This document shows positions 1 through 5,364 of a DNA stretch of 7,760 bases, in pieces. This DNA comes from Bdellovibrionales bacterium. GTDB lineage: Bacteria; Bdellovibrionota; Bdellovibrionia; Bdellovibrionales; UBA1609. The position numbers and the translations under genes are program-made. The stretch covers positions 1 to 7,760 of the forward strand of contig DAIDJH010000079.1 in the NCBI GenBank assembly GCA_027451425.1, read 5' to 3'. The notes under the pieces were generated by a model, which saw nothing but the letters and a program-made list of their open reading frames with translations, did not search any database and was not told the origin of the DNA. Numbering within the stretch: the first letter of the stretch is position 1; the number at the start of each line of letters is the position of its first letter.

Positions 1-451
1 AGATTTGGCTTGCGATGCCATTACCAAACATTCCAGATATGGGGTCGGAAGCAAAGCCATTGATAAAAATAAGATTATCGAAATACTGAGGGCCGATGTC
101 ATATGCGCGCAGGAGAACTTGTGCCCCGAATGAGTGGCCGAAAAATCCGGCGCGTTGAATTCCAAGATGGTCCATAAGCGCGCGTAGGTCGCGCGCAAGA
201 GCGTCAACCGTCATTGTGGTTCGATCTTGCGGGAGGTCACTTTTGTGATGGCCGCGATAATCAAATGCAATAGTTTGATATGAGCGGGAGAAGGATTTGA
301 TTTGGTATTGCCAATGATTGATGAGGCAGCCTATCCCGTATGCAAACACAAGAGGCCGGCCTTCGCCGCGCACCTCAAAATAAATTCGCGTGCCGTCGAA
401 GCTTTTAAAATAACCAGTCTGCTTGACTGTTGGCGTTTGTACTTCGCTCAT
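1..451 (-). CDS. alpha/beta hydrolase, C-terminally cut by window edge
   Basis: This is the N-terminal 150 residues of an alpha/beta-hydrolase-fold protein. The family includes esterases, haloperoxidases and C-C bond hydrolases, and the substrate cannot be told from this part. Visible are the opening strand motif FDGTRIYFEVRGEG (residues 18-31), an oxyanion-hole stretch YGIG (38-41, where HGxx is more usual), the strand and turn FDYRGHHKSD (63-72), and the nucleophile elbow GHSFG (105-109) with Ser107 as the expected nucleophile. The catalytic acid and His lie beyond the left edge. The ATG overlaps the TGA of the upstream FHA gene as ATGA. An AAGGA directly abuts the ATG with no proper spacing, so I infer translation by coupling or reinitiation from the FHA gene. 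It could equally be annotated as a 3-oxoadipate enol-lactonase-like hydrolase, but that is only fold-level similarity. Confidence 0.88.
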   Translation of the reverse strand, partial: MSEVQTPTVKQTGYFKSFDGTRIYFEVRGEGRPLVFAYGIGCLINHWQYQIKSFSRSYQTIAFDYRGHHKSDLPQDRTTMTVDALARDLRALMDHLGIQRAGFFGHSFGAQVLLRAYDIGPQYFDNLIFINGFASDPISGMFGNGIASQI

Positions 452-1188
452 TCCTTGTAACTGACCTTAATAATAGTGTTTGAAATTTGAATTTCATCTC
501 CAGCATGTAGCATTTCGGTAGATGTTGATGAACCATTAAGTCTAACCTGTTTTGGATGTGGGGTCTCGTAAAACGCCAAATCGCCACGTGGACTCACCCG
601 AAAGGCCAGTGAAGGCGAATCCATAATATGGAATTCAAGGGTGTCCTGGCCGACTTCGCGGGGGCCGTATCCAAGCACCCATTGTGTGCCGACCTGGAGG
701 CCGCGAACTACAGTCAGAACAAGAAGCGGGTCAAACGGGGCGAGAGGCGCTGATCGGTTTTGCACCTTGGCATGGGCCCGCTTTGCAAAGTCAGCCAGAT
801 ATTCGTCCCAGCTTGAATCTTTGCGTTTTGGCGCGGGCGCGGGCGGGGGCGGTTCGGGCGGTAAGTTTACTGCGGGGGCTTCGGGCGTGGCCTGTTCACG
901 CGCAACAATAACTTCCAAAACGGTGTTACCAGCCCGGAATACAAGCCCGGGGGTGAGCTGGACTTGGTTGACGCGACGATTTTCTACCCGAAGACCGTTA
1001 GTTGAGCCAAGGTCGGTCAACAGAAAGCGCCCCTCTTTGTCTAATTCGACTTTGGCGTGTCGTCCCGACAGTTTGGAATCGGAGAACGAGATGTCAGCGG
1101 AGCTTGCGCGTCCTATTATGGCGCCCTCTTTTACATTAAATACTTGGCCGCTTGCTGAGCCGGAGCGAACGAGAAGCTGTAATTGCAT
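448..1188 (-). CDS. FHA-domain protein with a second, degenerate FHA-like domain
   Basis: A 246-residue soluble protein with no signal peptide or membrane segment. An N-terminal forkhead-associated domain (about 1-95) carries the phosphothreonine-binding signature: G26-R27, the SGRH motif (S41, H44) and the GSTNG motif (residues 61-65). Such domains bind phosphothreonine on partner proteins, typically targets of Ser/Thr kinases. A proline-rich linker (about 102-119, including PPEPPPPAPAP) and a short charged helix follow. A second domain (about 153-246) ends in LHAGDEIQISN, the usual closing strands of an FHA fold. However, it has GP where GR is expected and no SxxH, so it probably does not bind phosphopeptide in the usual way. 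I chose the ATG at 1188 because the first FHA strand begins there and a promoter lies about 28 bases further up. An in-frame ATG at 1203 would add five residues; neither has a good Shine-Dalgarno. Its stop overlaps the start of the hydrolase gene, which suggests shared function, but the partner is unknown. Confidence 0.88.
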   Translation of the reverse strand: MQLQLLVRSGSASGQVFNVKEGAIIGRASSADISFSDSKLSGRHAKVELDKEGRFLLTDLGSTNGLRVENRRVNQVQLTPGLVFRAGNTVLEVIVAREQATPEAPAVNLPPEPPPPAPAPKRKDSSWDEYLADFAKRAHAKVQNRSAPLAPFDPLLVLTVVRGLQVGTQWVLGYGPREVGQDTLEFHIMDSPSLAFRVSPRGDLAFYETPHPKQVRLNGSSTSTEMLHAGDEIQISNTIIKVSYKE

Positions 1189-1211
1189 ATTCCACTTATA
1201 CATGTTAGATA
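1184..1211 (+). promoter_or_regulatory. possible extended -10 promoter of rpsF
   Basis: TTGCAT (1184-1189) and TAGATA (1206-1211) are 16 bases apart, with a TG dinucleotide one base before the -10 hexamer (1203-1204), the arrangement of an extended -10 promoter. Initiation near 1218 would include the whole folded leader at 1231-1280. Both hexamers match the consensus poorly, so this is tentative. The real promoter could also lie further upstream inside the FHA gene. Confidence 0.25.
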
Positions 1212-1222
1212 CTCGCGAAACA

Positions 1223-1250
1223 ATTTTATCATCCTTGCTCCTGCGGCCAA
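1223..1250 (-). promoter_or_regulatory. probable sigma70-type promoter of the FHA-hydrolase unit
   Basis: Reading the minus strand, TTGGCC (1250-1245) as -35 and TAAAAT (1228-1223) as -10 are separated by 16 bases. The -10 matches the consensus at five of six positions and the -35 at four. Transcription would begin near 1216, leaving a leader of about 28 bases before the ATG at 1188. It lies inside the region that forms the folded rpsF leader on the other strand, so the two divergent units share this DNA. This is assigned from consensus only. Confidence 0.45.
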
Positions 1251-1280
1251 ATGAAGCTTTGGGGCTATAACCGAAAGGAT
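1231..1280 (+). promoter_or_regulatory. rpsF mRNA leader resembling the S6:S18-binding motif
   Basis: The leader can fold into two stacked stems. ATCCTT (1231-1236) pairs with AAGGAT (1275-1280), six perfect pairs. Immediately inside, GCTCC (1237-1241) pairs with GGGGC (1261-1265), five pairs including one G-U. The 5' side is continuous, while the 3' side bulges out nine bases, TATAACCGA (1266-1274), which contain CCG. A CCG in an asymmetric 3' bulge is the hallmark, as I recall it, of the mRNA element bound by the ribosomal S6:S18 pair ahead of rpsF in many bacteria. The 3' strand of the outer stem contains the rpsF Shine-Dalgarno (AAAGGA, 1274-1279), so stabilising the fold would hide the ribosome site and give feedback repression. 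The pairing is seen; the ligand is inferred from the family. Confidence 0.55.
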
Positions 1281-1287
1281 CCGCTGT

Positions 1288-1812
1288 ATGCCTGAGGCAC
1301 AAAAAGAAGCTCCCGTTCGCCATTATGAGTCGGTTGTAATTCTTCACCCCGACGTTCCTGAACAAGAACAGAAAAATTTCTTTAAGCGCAATCATGCAAC
1401 AATCCAGAAATTTGGCGGATCCGTCCACCACATCGACACCTGGGGCAAACGACGGTTGGGCAATCTTATTAAAAAGATGCGGCTTGGTACGTATTTTCAC
1501 ACGACATTTGAGGCAAAGGGCGATTGTGTTGCCGAACTTGAGCGCCTGATGCTGATTGACGAACGGGTTTTGCGGTTTATCCACGTTCGACTCGATGAAC
1601 GAAAAGGCCTTTCTCAGCATGTTGAAGAATTCCACCGCACGCTCGCCGAAGCGCACAAGCGTGAGCAAGAAAAAGAAGCCAAGGCGCAAGCGCGCCGGGC
1701 GGCCCAGTCCGGCGGAGCTCCTCACGGGGCGCGTGGTCCGCGTGAAGTAACTTACGGCGCAAAGCGTGGCGGCACTGGCGACGATGATGAAGAATCTGGC
1801 GAGGAGATTTAG
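1288..1812 (+). CDS. rpsF: 30S ribosomal protein S6 with long C-terminal extension
   Basis: Ribosomal protein bS6, which binds the platform of the small subunit together with S18. The conserved core spans about residues 11-105, with the opening strand RHYESVVILHP (11-21), the motif WGKRRLGNLIKK (52-63) and the last strand VLRFIHVRLDER (94-105). At 174 residues it is longer than most S6 proteins (about 95-135). The extra tail is an Ala/Glu/Lys/Arg-rich helix-like stretch (about 110-140), then a Gly/Arg-rich segment and an acidic end DDDEESGEE. AAAGGA lies eight bases before the ATG and is part of the folded leader. The first gene of the rpsF-DUF2232-rplI cluster, it is followed after 15 bases by the membrane protein. 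The S18 gene often found next to it is not in this window. Confidence 0.97.
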   Translation: MPEAQKEAPVRHYESVVILHPDVPEQEQKNFFKRNHATIQKFGGSVHHIDTWGKRRLGNLIKKMRLGTYFHTTFEAKGDCVAELERLMLIDERVLRFIHVRLDERKGLSQHVEEFHRTLAEAHKREQEKEAKAQARRAAQSGGAPHGARGPREVTYGAKRGGTGDDDEESGEEI

Positions 1813-1827
1813 TTGCAGAAGGGCACC

Positions 1828-2706
1828 ATGAAAGTTGCATTTCTAGTTTTGTGGTCGGTGGTTCTCGCCATGTTCACGGCGGTTTTGAGCGCCGCCCCGC
1901 TTAGAGTTGTTCGCACAACTGTCGGGCAGGGGCTTTTTTGGGTAATTGGTATTGCGCTAAGTGCGGCTTTTTTGGTGATTCATTTTTACGCGCTGGCATT
2001 TGTGCTTGGGGCGCAGGTAATTTTAATTGGAGCATTCAGCGAATTTGAAGAGCGCGGGCTTACGTTGCGCCACTCAGCGATTCTCTCCGTTTTTGTGTCA
2101 GCGCTTGCATCAGCTTCGGGGTTTTTTCTCTGGAGCGCGTTTGAGCGCAAAAATTTGTTTCAGGTGTTTTCTGGCTGGATCGGCGAGTTTTTGAAGCGCG
2201 CCACCGAAATGAAAATTCCAATCTTTGAAGGGCTCAAGCCCGAAGTACTAGTCTATCAGCTGCCCTCGGCACTCGTTATTTTTTTGATTTTGTCGTTGGC
2301 GTTGTCGCTAATATTAGAGCGGCCGATCTCGCGCTGGGCGGGCATATTTCCGCAATGTAAGGCAAAATTATCCGAATACACCAATCCCGATTTTTTTATT
2401 TGGATTTTGATCTTATCACTGCTTGGAACTTTTTTGAACTCCGCCACGCGGCCGGTGCAAGAAGTTTCTCTCAACGTTTTGAACATTTCGATACTGGCTT
2501 ATTTTTTTCAAGGCCTTGGGGTGTTGGGAACCTATTTTGAAATTTTTCAAGTTGGCTTTTTGTGGCGGCTCATGTGGGTTCTTATTTTGGTTATTCAACT
2601 CCCGATTGTTTTAAGTGCCGTCGGGGTTGTCGATTATTGGCTAGAGTTTCGCCGGTTTTTTATGAAAAAAGCGGCGCAGTTAAAGAACAAACGAGTTCAG
2701 GAGTAA
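1828..2706 (+). CDS. YybS-like DUF2232 integral membrane protein
   Basis: A 292-residue polytopic inner-membrane protein with about seven or eight hydrophobic segments (near 4-22, 36-52, 54-70, 83-102, 146-163, 189-206, 217-236 and 246-267) and a basic C-terminal tail. The C-terminal signature YFFQGLGVLGTYFE (225-238) and the closing GVVDYWLEFR (266-275) match the DUF2232/YybS family, whose molecular function is not established. Its members are commonly found beside rplI and dnaB, as here. I favour the ATG at 1828, preceded by AGAAGGG four bases away. A TTG at 1813, directly after the rpsF stop and six bases after GAGGAG, is a real alternative that adds five residues. Its end is three bases before the rplI start, so it is almost certainly co-transcribed with both ribosomal genes. 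Confidence 0.85.
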   Translation: MKVAFLVLWSVVLAMFTAVLSAAPLRVVRTTVGQGLFWVIGIALSAAFLVIHFYALAFVLGAQVILIGAFSEFEERGLTLRHSAILSVFVSALASASGFFLWSAFERKNLFQVFSGWIGEFLKRATEMKIPIFEGLKPEVLVYQLPSALVIFLILSLALSLILERPISRWAGIFPQCKAKLSEYTNPDFFIWILILSLLGTFLNSATRPVQEVSLNVLNISILAYFFQGLGVLGTYFEIFQVGFLWRLMWVLILVIQLPIVLSAVGVVDYWLEFRRFFMKKAAQLKNKRVQE

Positions 2707-2709
2707 CGC

Positions 2710-3150
2710 ATGAAAGTTATTTTACAAAAGGACGTTAAAAACGTCGGCAAAGTTGGAGATGTGGTCAGCGTTGCGCAGGGATATGCGCGGAATTTTCTTT
2801 TTCCACGGAAGCTGGCGACGCTCGCCGATGAAAATAAAGTCCGCATGTGGGAGCATTTAAAGGCCGTATCTGAGGCGAAAAAGAAAAAGGCGCTGGCAGA
2901 AAGAAAAGAGCTCCTCGAAAAGATGGCGGGAGTTACACTGACATTCAAAATGGCGGCCGGGGAAAAGGAAAAAATTTTTGGTTCAGTCACCGCACACGAT
3001 GTTTCGCGAGAGCTGGAAGTAAAAGGATTTTCGGTGGATCGCCGCGACATTCATTTTGAGGCGATCAAAATGCTTGGACAACACAAAGTGGCCGTAAATT
3101 TGGGCGATGGCCTAAGCGCCGACCTCACTGTTGTAGTCGAGAAGGCCTAG
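2710..3150 (+). CDS. rplI: 50S ribosomal protein L9
   Basis: Ribosomal protein bL9, 146 residues, the usual full length. It binds 23S rRNA near the base of the L1 stalk and helps keep the reading frame. The N-terminal rRNA-binding domain has the expected [17 protein letters not shown] opening and the family signature [13 protein letters not shown] (24-36). A long charged connecting helix (about 40-75) leads to the C-terminal domain, with IFGSVT and the final strand DLTVVVE. AGGAG within the last codons of the DUF2232 gene sits six bases before the ATG, so translation is tightly linked to that gene. The last 39 bases overlap the 3' end of a convergent small gene. I see no U-tract terminator just after the stop. 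Confidence 0.98.
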   Translation: MKVILQKDVKNVGKVGDVVSVAQGYARNFLFPRKLATLADENKVRMWEHLKAVSEAKKKKALAERKELLEKMAGVTLTFKMAAGEKEKIFGSVTAHDVSRELEVKGFSVDRRDIHFEAIKMLGQHKVAVNLGDGLSADLTVVVEKA

Positions 3151-3339
3151 TTCATTTATTGAAAGCATAATATCCTGTAGATAATTGGCCATCATTTCGC
3201 GTAGTTCCTCGAGAGTGACGCGAGAGGGGTCAAGGCCCGCTTCCCCAAGAAGGCGAGCGAGCTCGTTTTCAACTGGAACAGTGGGCAGCCCAGTTGCGGC
3301 GACCAAATTTTTGCAAAGTTTTGGACCATTCATAGTCAT
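3112..3339 (-). CDS. small protein of unknown function, convergent with rplI
   Basis: A 75-residue, mostly helical and mildly acidic protein that I cannot assign to a named family. The middle part is patterned like a real folded domain: a helix [13 protein letters not shown] (23-35), a [20 protein letters not shown] helix pair (37-56) and a less regular tail. No membrane segment is seen, and one Cys (residue 9) is present. GAGGG lies five bases before the ATG at 3339, and a stop codon directly precedes that ATG, so the start is well fixed. It follows dnaB in the same direction after 125 bases. Its last 13 codons, including the stop, are read opposite the end of rplI. The ribosome site, amphipathic pattern and lack of another gene here argue that it is real; its function is open. 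Confidence 0.7.
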   Translation of the reverse strand: MTMNGPKLCKNLVAATGLPTVPVENELARLLGEAGLDPSRVTLEELREMMANYLQDIMLSINELGLLDYNSEVGA

Positions 3340-3371
3340 CTAAGCCCTCATGGCAAGGTGTGATGAGTGCC

Positions 3372-3385
3372 GGGCCTTTCGGCCC
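3372..3385. repeat. perfect GC-rich inverted repeat upstream of the small gene
   Basis: GGGCC and GGCCC flank a four-base loop. On the minus strand the loop reads GAAA, a stable GNRA tetraloop, and the hairpin would sit in the mRNA leader of the 75-residue gene. No T-run follows on the minus strand, and only a loose pyrimidine-rich stretch (ATACTTCTTT) follows on the plus strand. It is therefore not a convincing intrinsic terminator, although it could weakly slow transcription coming out of rplI or protect an mRNA end. Confidence 0.4.
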
Positions 3386-3464
3386 ATACTTCTTTACTGA
3401 CAGAATTAGTACAACAAAGGGTTAGAGAAATGACAAACGCACGGGGGCAACCTGGACTAAGGGT

Positions 3465-4904
3465 TTAAACTGTTGGCGCGAAATTTTTTGGTTTATTTCC
3501 AACTGGTTGCAAATGCGTTACGCGGCCCGAGCTATTAGACATTGGCGGCATTGGTGGCGGTCCGGAGGGCTCCATATTATTTTCGAAAAGGCCATATTCC
3601 GGCTGCCAACGAAGCTTAACGGTACCTGTTGGGCCGTTACGCTGCTTACCGATGATAACCTCGGCAAGCCCCTTAATCTCTGGAGAATCTCGGTCATAAT
3701 AATCTTCGCGGTAAAGCATCATAATCACATCAGCGTCTTGTTCAATCGAGCCGGATTCACGTAGATCTGATAGCATGGGGCGACGATCGGAGCGACCTTC
3801 TACGCCCCGATTGAGCTGCGCAAGAGCGACAACCGGAATTTTTAATTCGCGCGCTATCCCCTTGAGAAGCTTTGAAATCTCAGAGACTTCACGCTCGCGA
3901 CTTTCAACTTTTTGCTTGAGACTCATCATTTGAAGATAATCGACAATTAAAAGATCAAGGCCGTGGCGGGACTTCATGCGGCGCGCTTTCGCGCGAATAT
4001 CAAACGGGCTGATAGCAGAGGTGTCATCTATAAAAAGTGGCGCCTCGCTCATTTTGGCTGCGGTATTAATAAGCTTTGGCCACGCGGATTCCTCGATATT
4101 TCCGCTTCTGAGCTGATTTGCTGGGATGCGGGCCTCGCCAGAGAGCATACGCATCATCACCTGCTCTTTTGCCATTTCCACCGAAAAATAAGCGACAGTC
4201 TTGCGCTCGCGAAGTGCCGCGTTCAAAGCAATATTGAGACTAAACGCCGTTTTACCCATCGAGGGGCGAGCTGCAATAATAATCAGCTCACCAGGCTGAA
4301 ATCCGGCGGTCATCTTGTCGAGCTCAAAAAATCCCGAGGCGATTCCGGTTACGTCACCCTTAAGAGCGTAGAGTTGCTCGAGCTTTTCAAGGCTCAATTT
4401 TACAAGTTTTGAGGCGTCGACAAGATCGCTTGACTGGCTCTCTTCGGCGATTCGGAAAACGGATGCCTCAAGTTCGTTTAGAAAAGTATCAAGATCTGGA
4501 TATTCTTGTGAGTACGACCGCTCCGCAAAAGTTTGGCTAGTTTGAATCACCTGTCTAAGAATCGATTTTTCACGAACAATTTGCGCGTAACTTTTAATGT
4601 TCACAATAGAGGGGGTTTGATCCATCATTTCAGCTAAATATGTGGGGCCGCCCACAAGGTCGAGTTGGTTATTCTGCATAAGGTAGTTAGAAATCGTCAC
4701 AAGGTCAGTCGGCTGGCCACGACGATTCAACTCGCGTATGGCGGCAAAAACAGTCCTATGGCTTGGCTTATAAAAATCGTTTTCGTTTAGTATATCGGAA
4801 ACGTTGTCCCAAGCGTCCTGTTCAAGCATAAGTCCGCCGAGAACAGACTGCTCGGCTGGAATATTTTGCGGGGGCACCCGCGAATTGGCCTCACCCATCC
4901 CCAT
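3465..4904 (-). CDS. dnaB: replicative DNA helicase DnaB
   Basis: The hexameric 5'-3' helicase that opens the replication fork and recruits primase. It has 479 residues and is complete. The N-terminal helical domain runs about 10-150 (PPQNIPAEQSVLGGL at its start, then HRTVFAAIRELNRRG). The RecA-like ATPase domain, about 185-440, has Walker A ARPSMGKT (212-219, Lys218), the catalytic Glu in SVEM (Glu243), Walker B LLIVDYLQ (318-325, Asp322), the DNA-binding loop around SDLRESGSIEQDAD, and the arginine-finger motif GKQRNGPTG (419-427, Arg422). No intein interrupts it. A 36-residue Pro/Ser/Asn-rich tail (444-479) extends past the core. A purine run GGGGGGAGG sits just before the ATG at 4904. 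The second ATG, two codons later, has somewhat better spacing and may be the true start. Upstream lies fis in the same direction, 83 bases away. Confidence 0.98.
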   Translation of the reverse strand: MGMGEANSRVPPQNIPAEQSVLGGLMLEQDAWDNVSDILNENDFYKPSHRTVFAAIRELNRRGQPTDLVTISNYLMQNNQLDLVGGPTYLAEMMDQTPSIVNIKSYAQIVREKSILRQVIQTSQTFAERSYSQEYPDLDTFLNELEASVFRIAEESQSSDLVDASKLVKLSLEKLEQLYALKGDVTGIASGFFELDKMTAGFQPGELIIIAARPSMGKTAFSLNIALNAALRERKTVAYFSVEMAKEQVMMRMLSGEARIPANQLRSGNIEESAWPKLINTAAKMSEAPLFIDDTSAISPFDIRAKARRMKSRHGLDLLIVDYLQMMSLKQKVESREREVSEISKLLKGIARELKIPVVALAQLNRGVEGRSDRRPMLSDLRESGSIEQDADVIMMLYREDYYDRDSPEIKGLAEVIIGKQRNGPTGTVKLRWQPEYGLFENNMEPSGPPPMPPMSNSSGRVTHLQPVGNKPKNFAPTV

Positions 4905-4987
4905 TTAGCCTCCCCCCAAGACGCCATGGCTATAAGTTTGCGGGGCTATGCTCAGATGAAAAAAATTATGGCCCGCTGATGTCGGAT

Positions 4988-5344
4988 TTAAATTGAACTG
5001 CGCTTATTTCTAGTCCGAATTTTATAAGTATCAATCTTTTTCTTTAAAGTGTTGCGATTGATGCCAAGAAGCTGAGCCGCGCGAAGTTGATTGCCGCGAC
5101 AATTTTGTAGGGTGAGTTCGATAAGCGGCTTTTCGACCTGTTCCATTACAATGGAGTATAGGCCGCTTATTTCAACCTGGGCCGCAGACTGCTGCTGAAA
5201 AAGCACTTCGAGCTTACTTTTTACAAGCTTTTCAAGACTCACCGACTGCAAGTTCGCCACAAACAAATGATCGGAACTGTTATGGGAGTGGCTATTGTAT
5301 GCGGTGGGGATGTGTTGAGTACCTGAGCTGGGTGAGGACGCCAA
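4988..5344 (-). CDS. fis: Fis-family nucleoid-associated DNA-binding protein
   Basis: A 118-residue Fis protein: a homodimeric DNA-bending protein that acts on nucleoid structure and transcription in the Fis of enteric bacteria. The C-terminal half matches E. coli Fis closely. The dimer helices are represented by LYSIVMEQVEKPLIELTLQ (62-80), and the helix-turn-helix by RGNQLRAAQLLGINRNTLKK (83-102). No sigma54 ATPase or receiver domain is attached, so this is Fis itself rather than the tail of an NtrC-type regulator. The N-terminal 30 residues are Ser/His/Asn-rich and probably flexible, where E. coli Fis has its beta-hairpin arm. I place the start at TTG 5344 because a perfect GGAGG (5355-5351) lies six bases upstream. 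An in-frame TTG at 5392 would add 16 residues but overlaps queE and has no ribosome site. It begins 20 bases after the queE stop, which points to one transcript. Confidence 0.88.
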   Translation of the reverse strand: MASSPSSGTQHIPTAYNSHSHNSSDHLFVANLQSVSLEKLVKSKLEVLFQQQSAAQVEISGLYSIVMEQVEKPLIELTLQNCRGNQLRAAQLLGINRNTLKKKIDTYKIRTRNKRSSI

Positions 5345-5350
5345 ATTCAA

Positions 5351-5355
5351 CCTCC
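5351..5355 (-). promoter_or_regulatory. ribosome binding site that sets the fis start
   Basis: GGAGG on the minus strand, six bases before the TTG at 5344. It is the only strong Shine-Dalgarno near the 5' end of this reading frame and decides in favour of a short protein with a TTG start rather than an upstream start inside queE. Confidence 0.7.
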
Positions 5356-5364
5356 AAAAAATTT

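Noticed and set aside
641..1270. A 209-codon open frame on the plus strand opposite the FHA gene
   Set aside because: Its translation is Arg/Ser/Thr/Pro-rich with no recognisable domain, it lies wholly antisense to a clear FHA protein and runs up against the rpsF leader. It is a shadow of the GC-rich coding strand.
1189..1725. Upstream extension of the FHA reading frame to an ATG at 1725
   Set aside because: The extension is antisense to the well-conserved S6 core, shows no domain, and would place the FHA start in the middle of rpsF. A promoter and two ATGs near 1188-1203 explain the gene better.
3372..3400. Intrinsic terminator for rplI or dnaB at the GGGCC/GGCCC hairpin
   Set aside because: The stem is only five pairs and no T-run follows on the minus strand. 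On the plus strand only a loose pyrimidine stretch follows, more than 200 bases beyond the rplI stop.
3963..4412. A 149-codon plus-strand frame opposite dnaB
   Set aside because: It is antisense to the Walker A to Walker B region of DnaB, which is highly conserved; its own translation has no motif.
4905..4987. A promoter or terminator for dnaB between fis and dnaB
   Set aside because: A TATAGC (minus strand) has no credible -35 at 16-18 bases, and the GCGGG/CCCGC pairing has a loop of more than 20 bases. I see no reliable signal, though an internal promoter remains possible.
4988..5344. Reading the fis product as the C-terminal piece of a broken NtrC-type regulator
   Set aside because: The dimerisation helices upstream of the helix-turn-helix align with genuine Fis, the frame has its own strong ribosome site, and no remnant of an AAA+ domain lies upstream.
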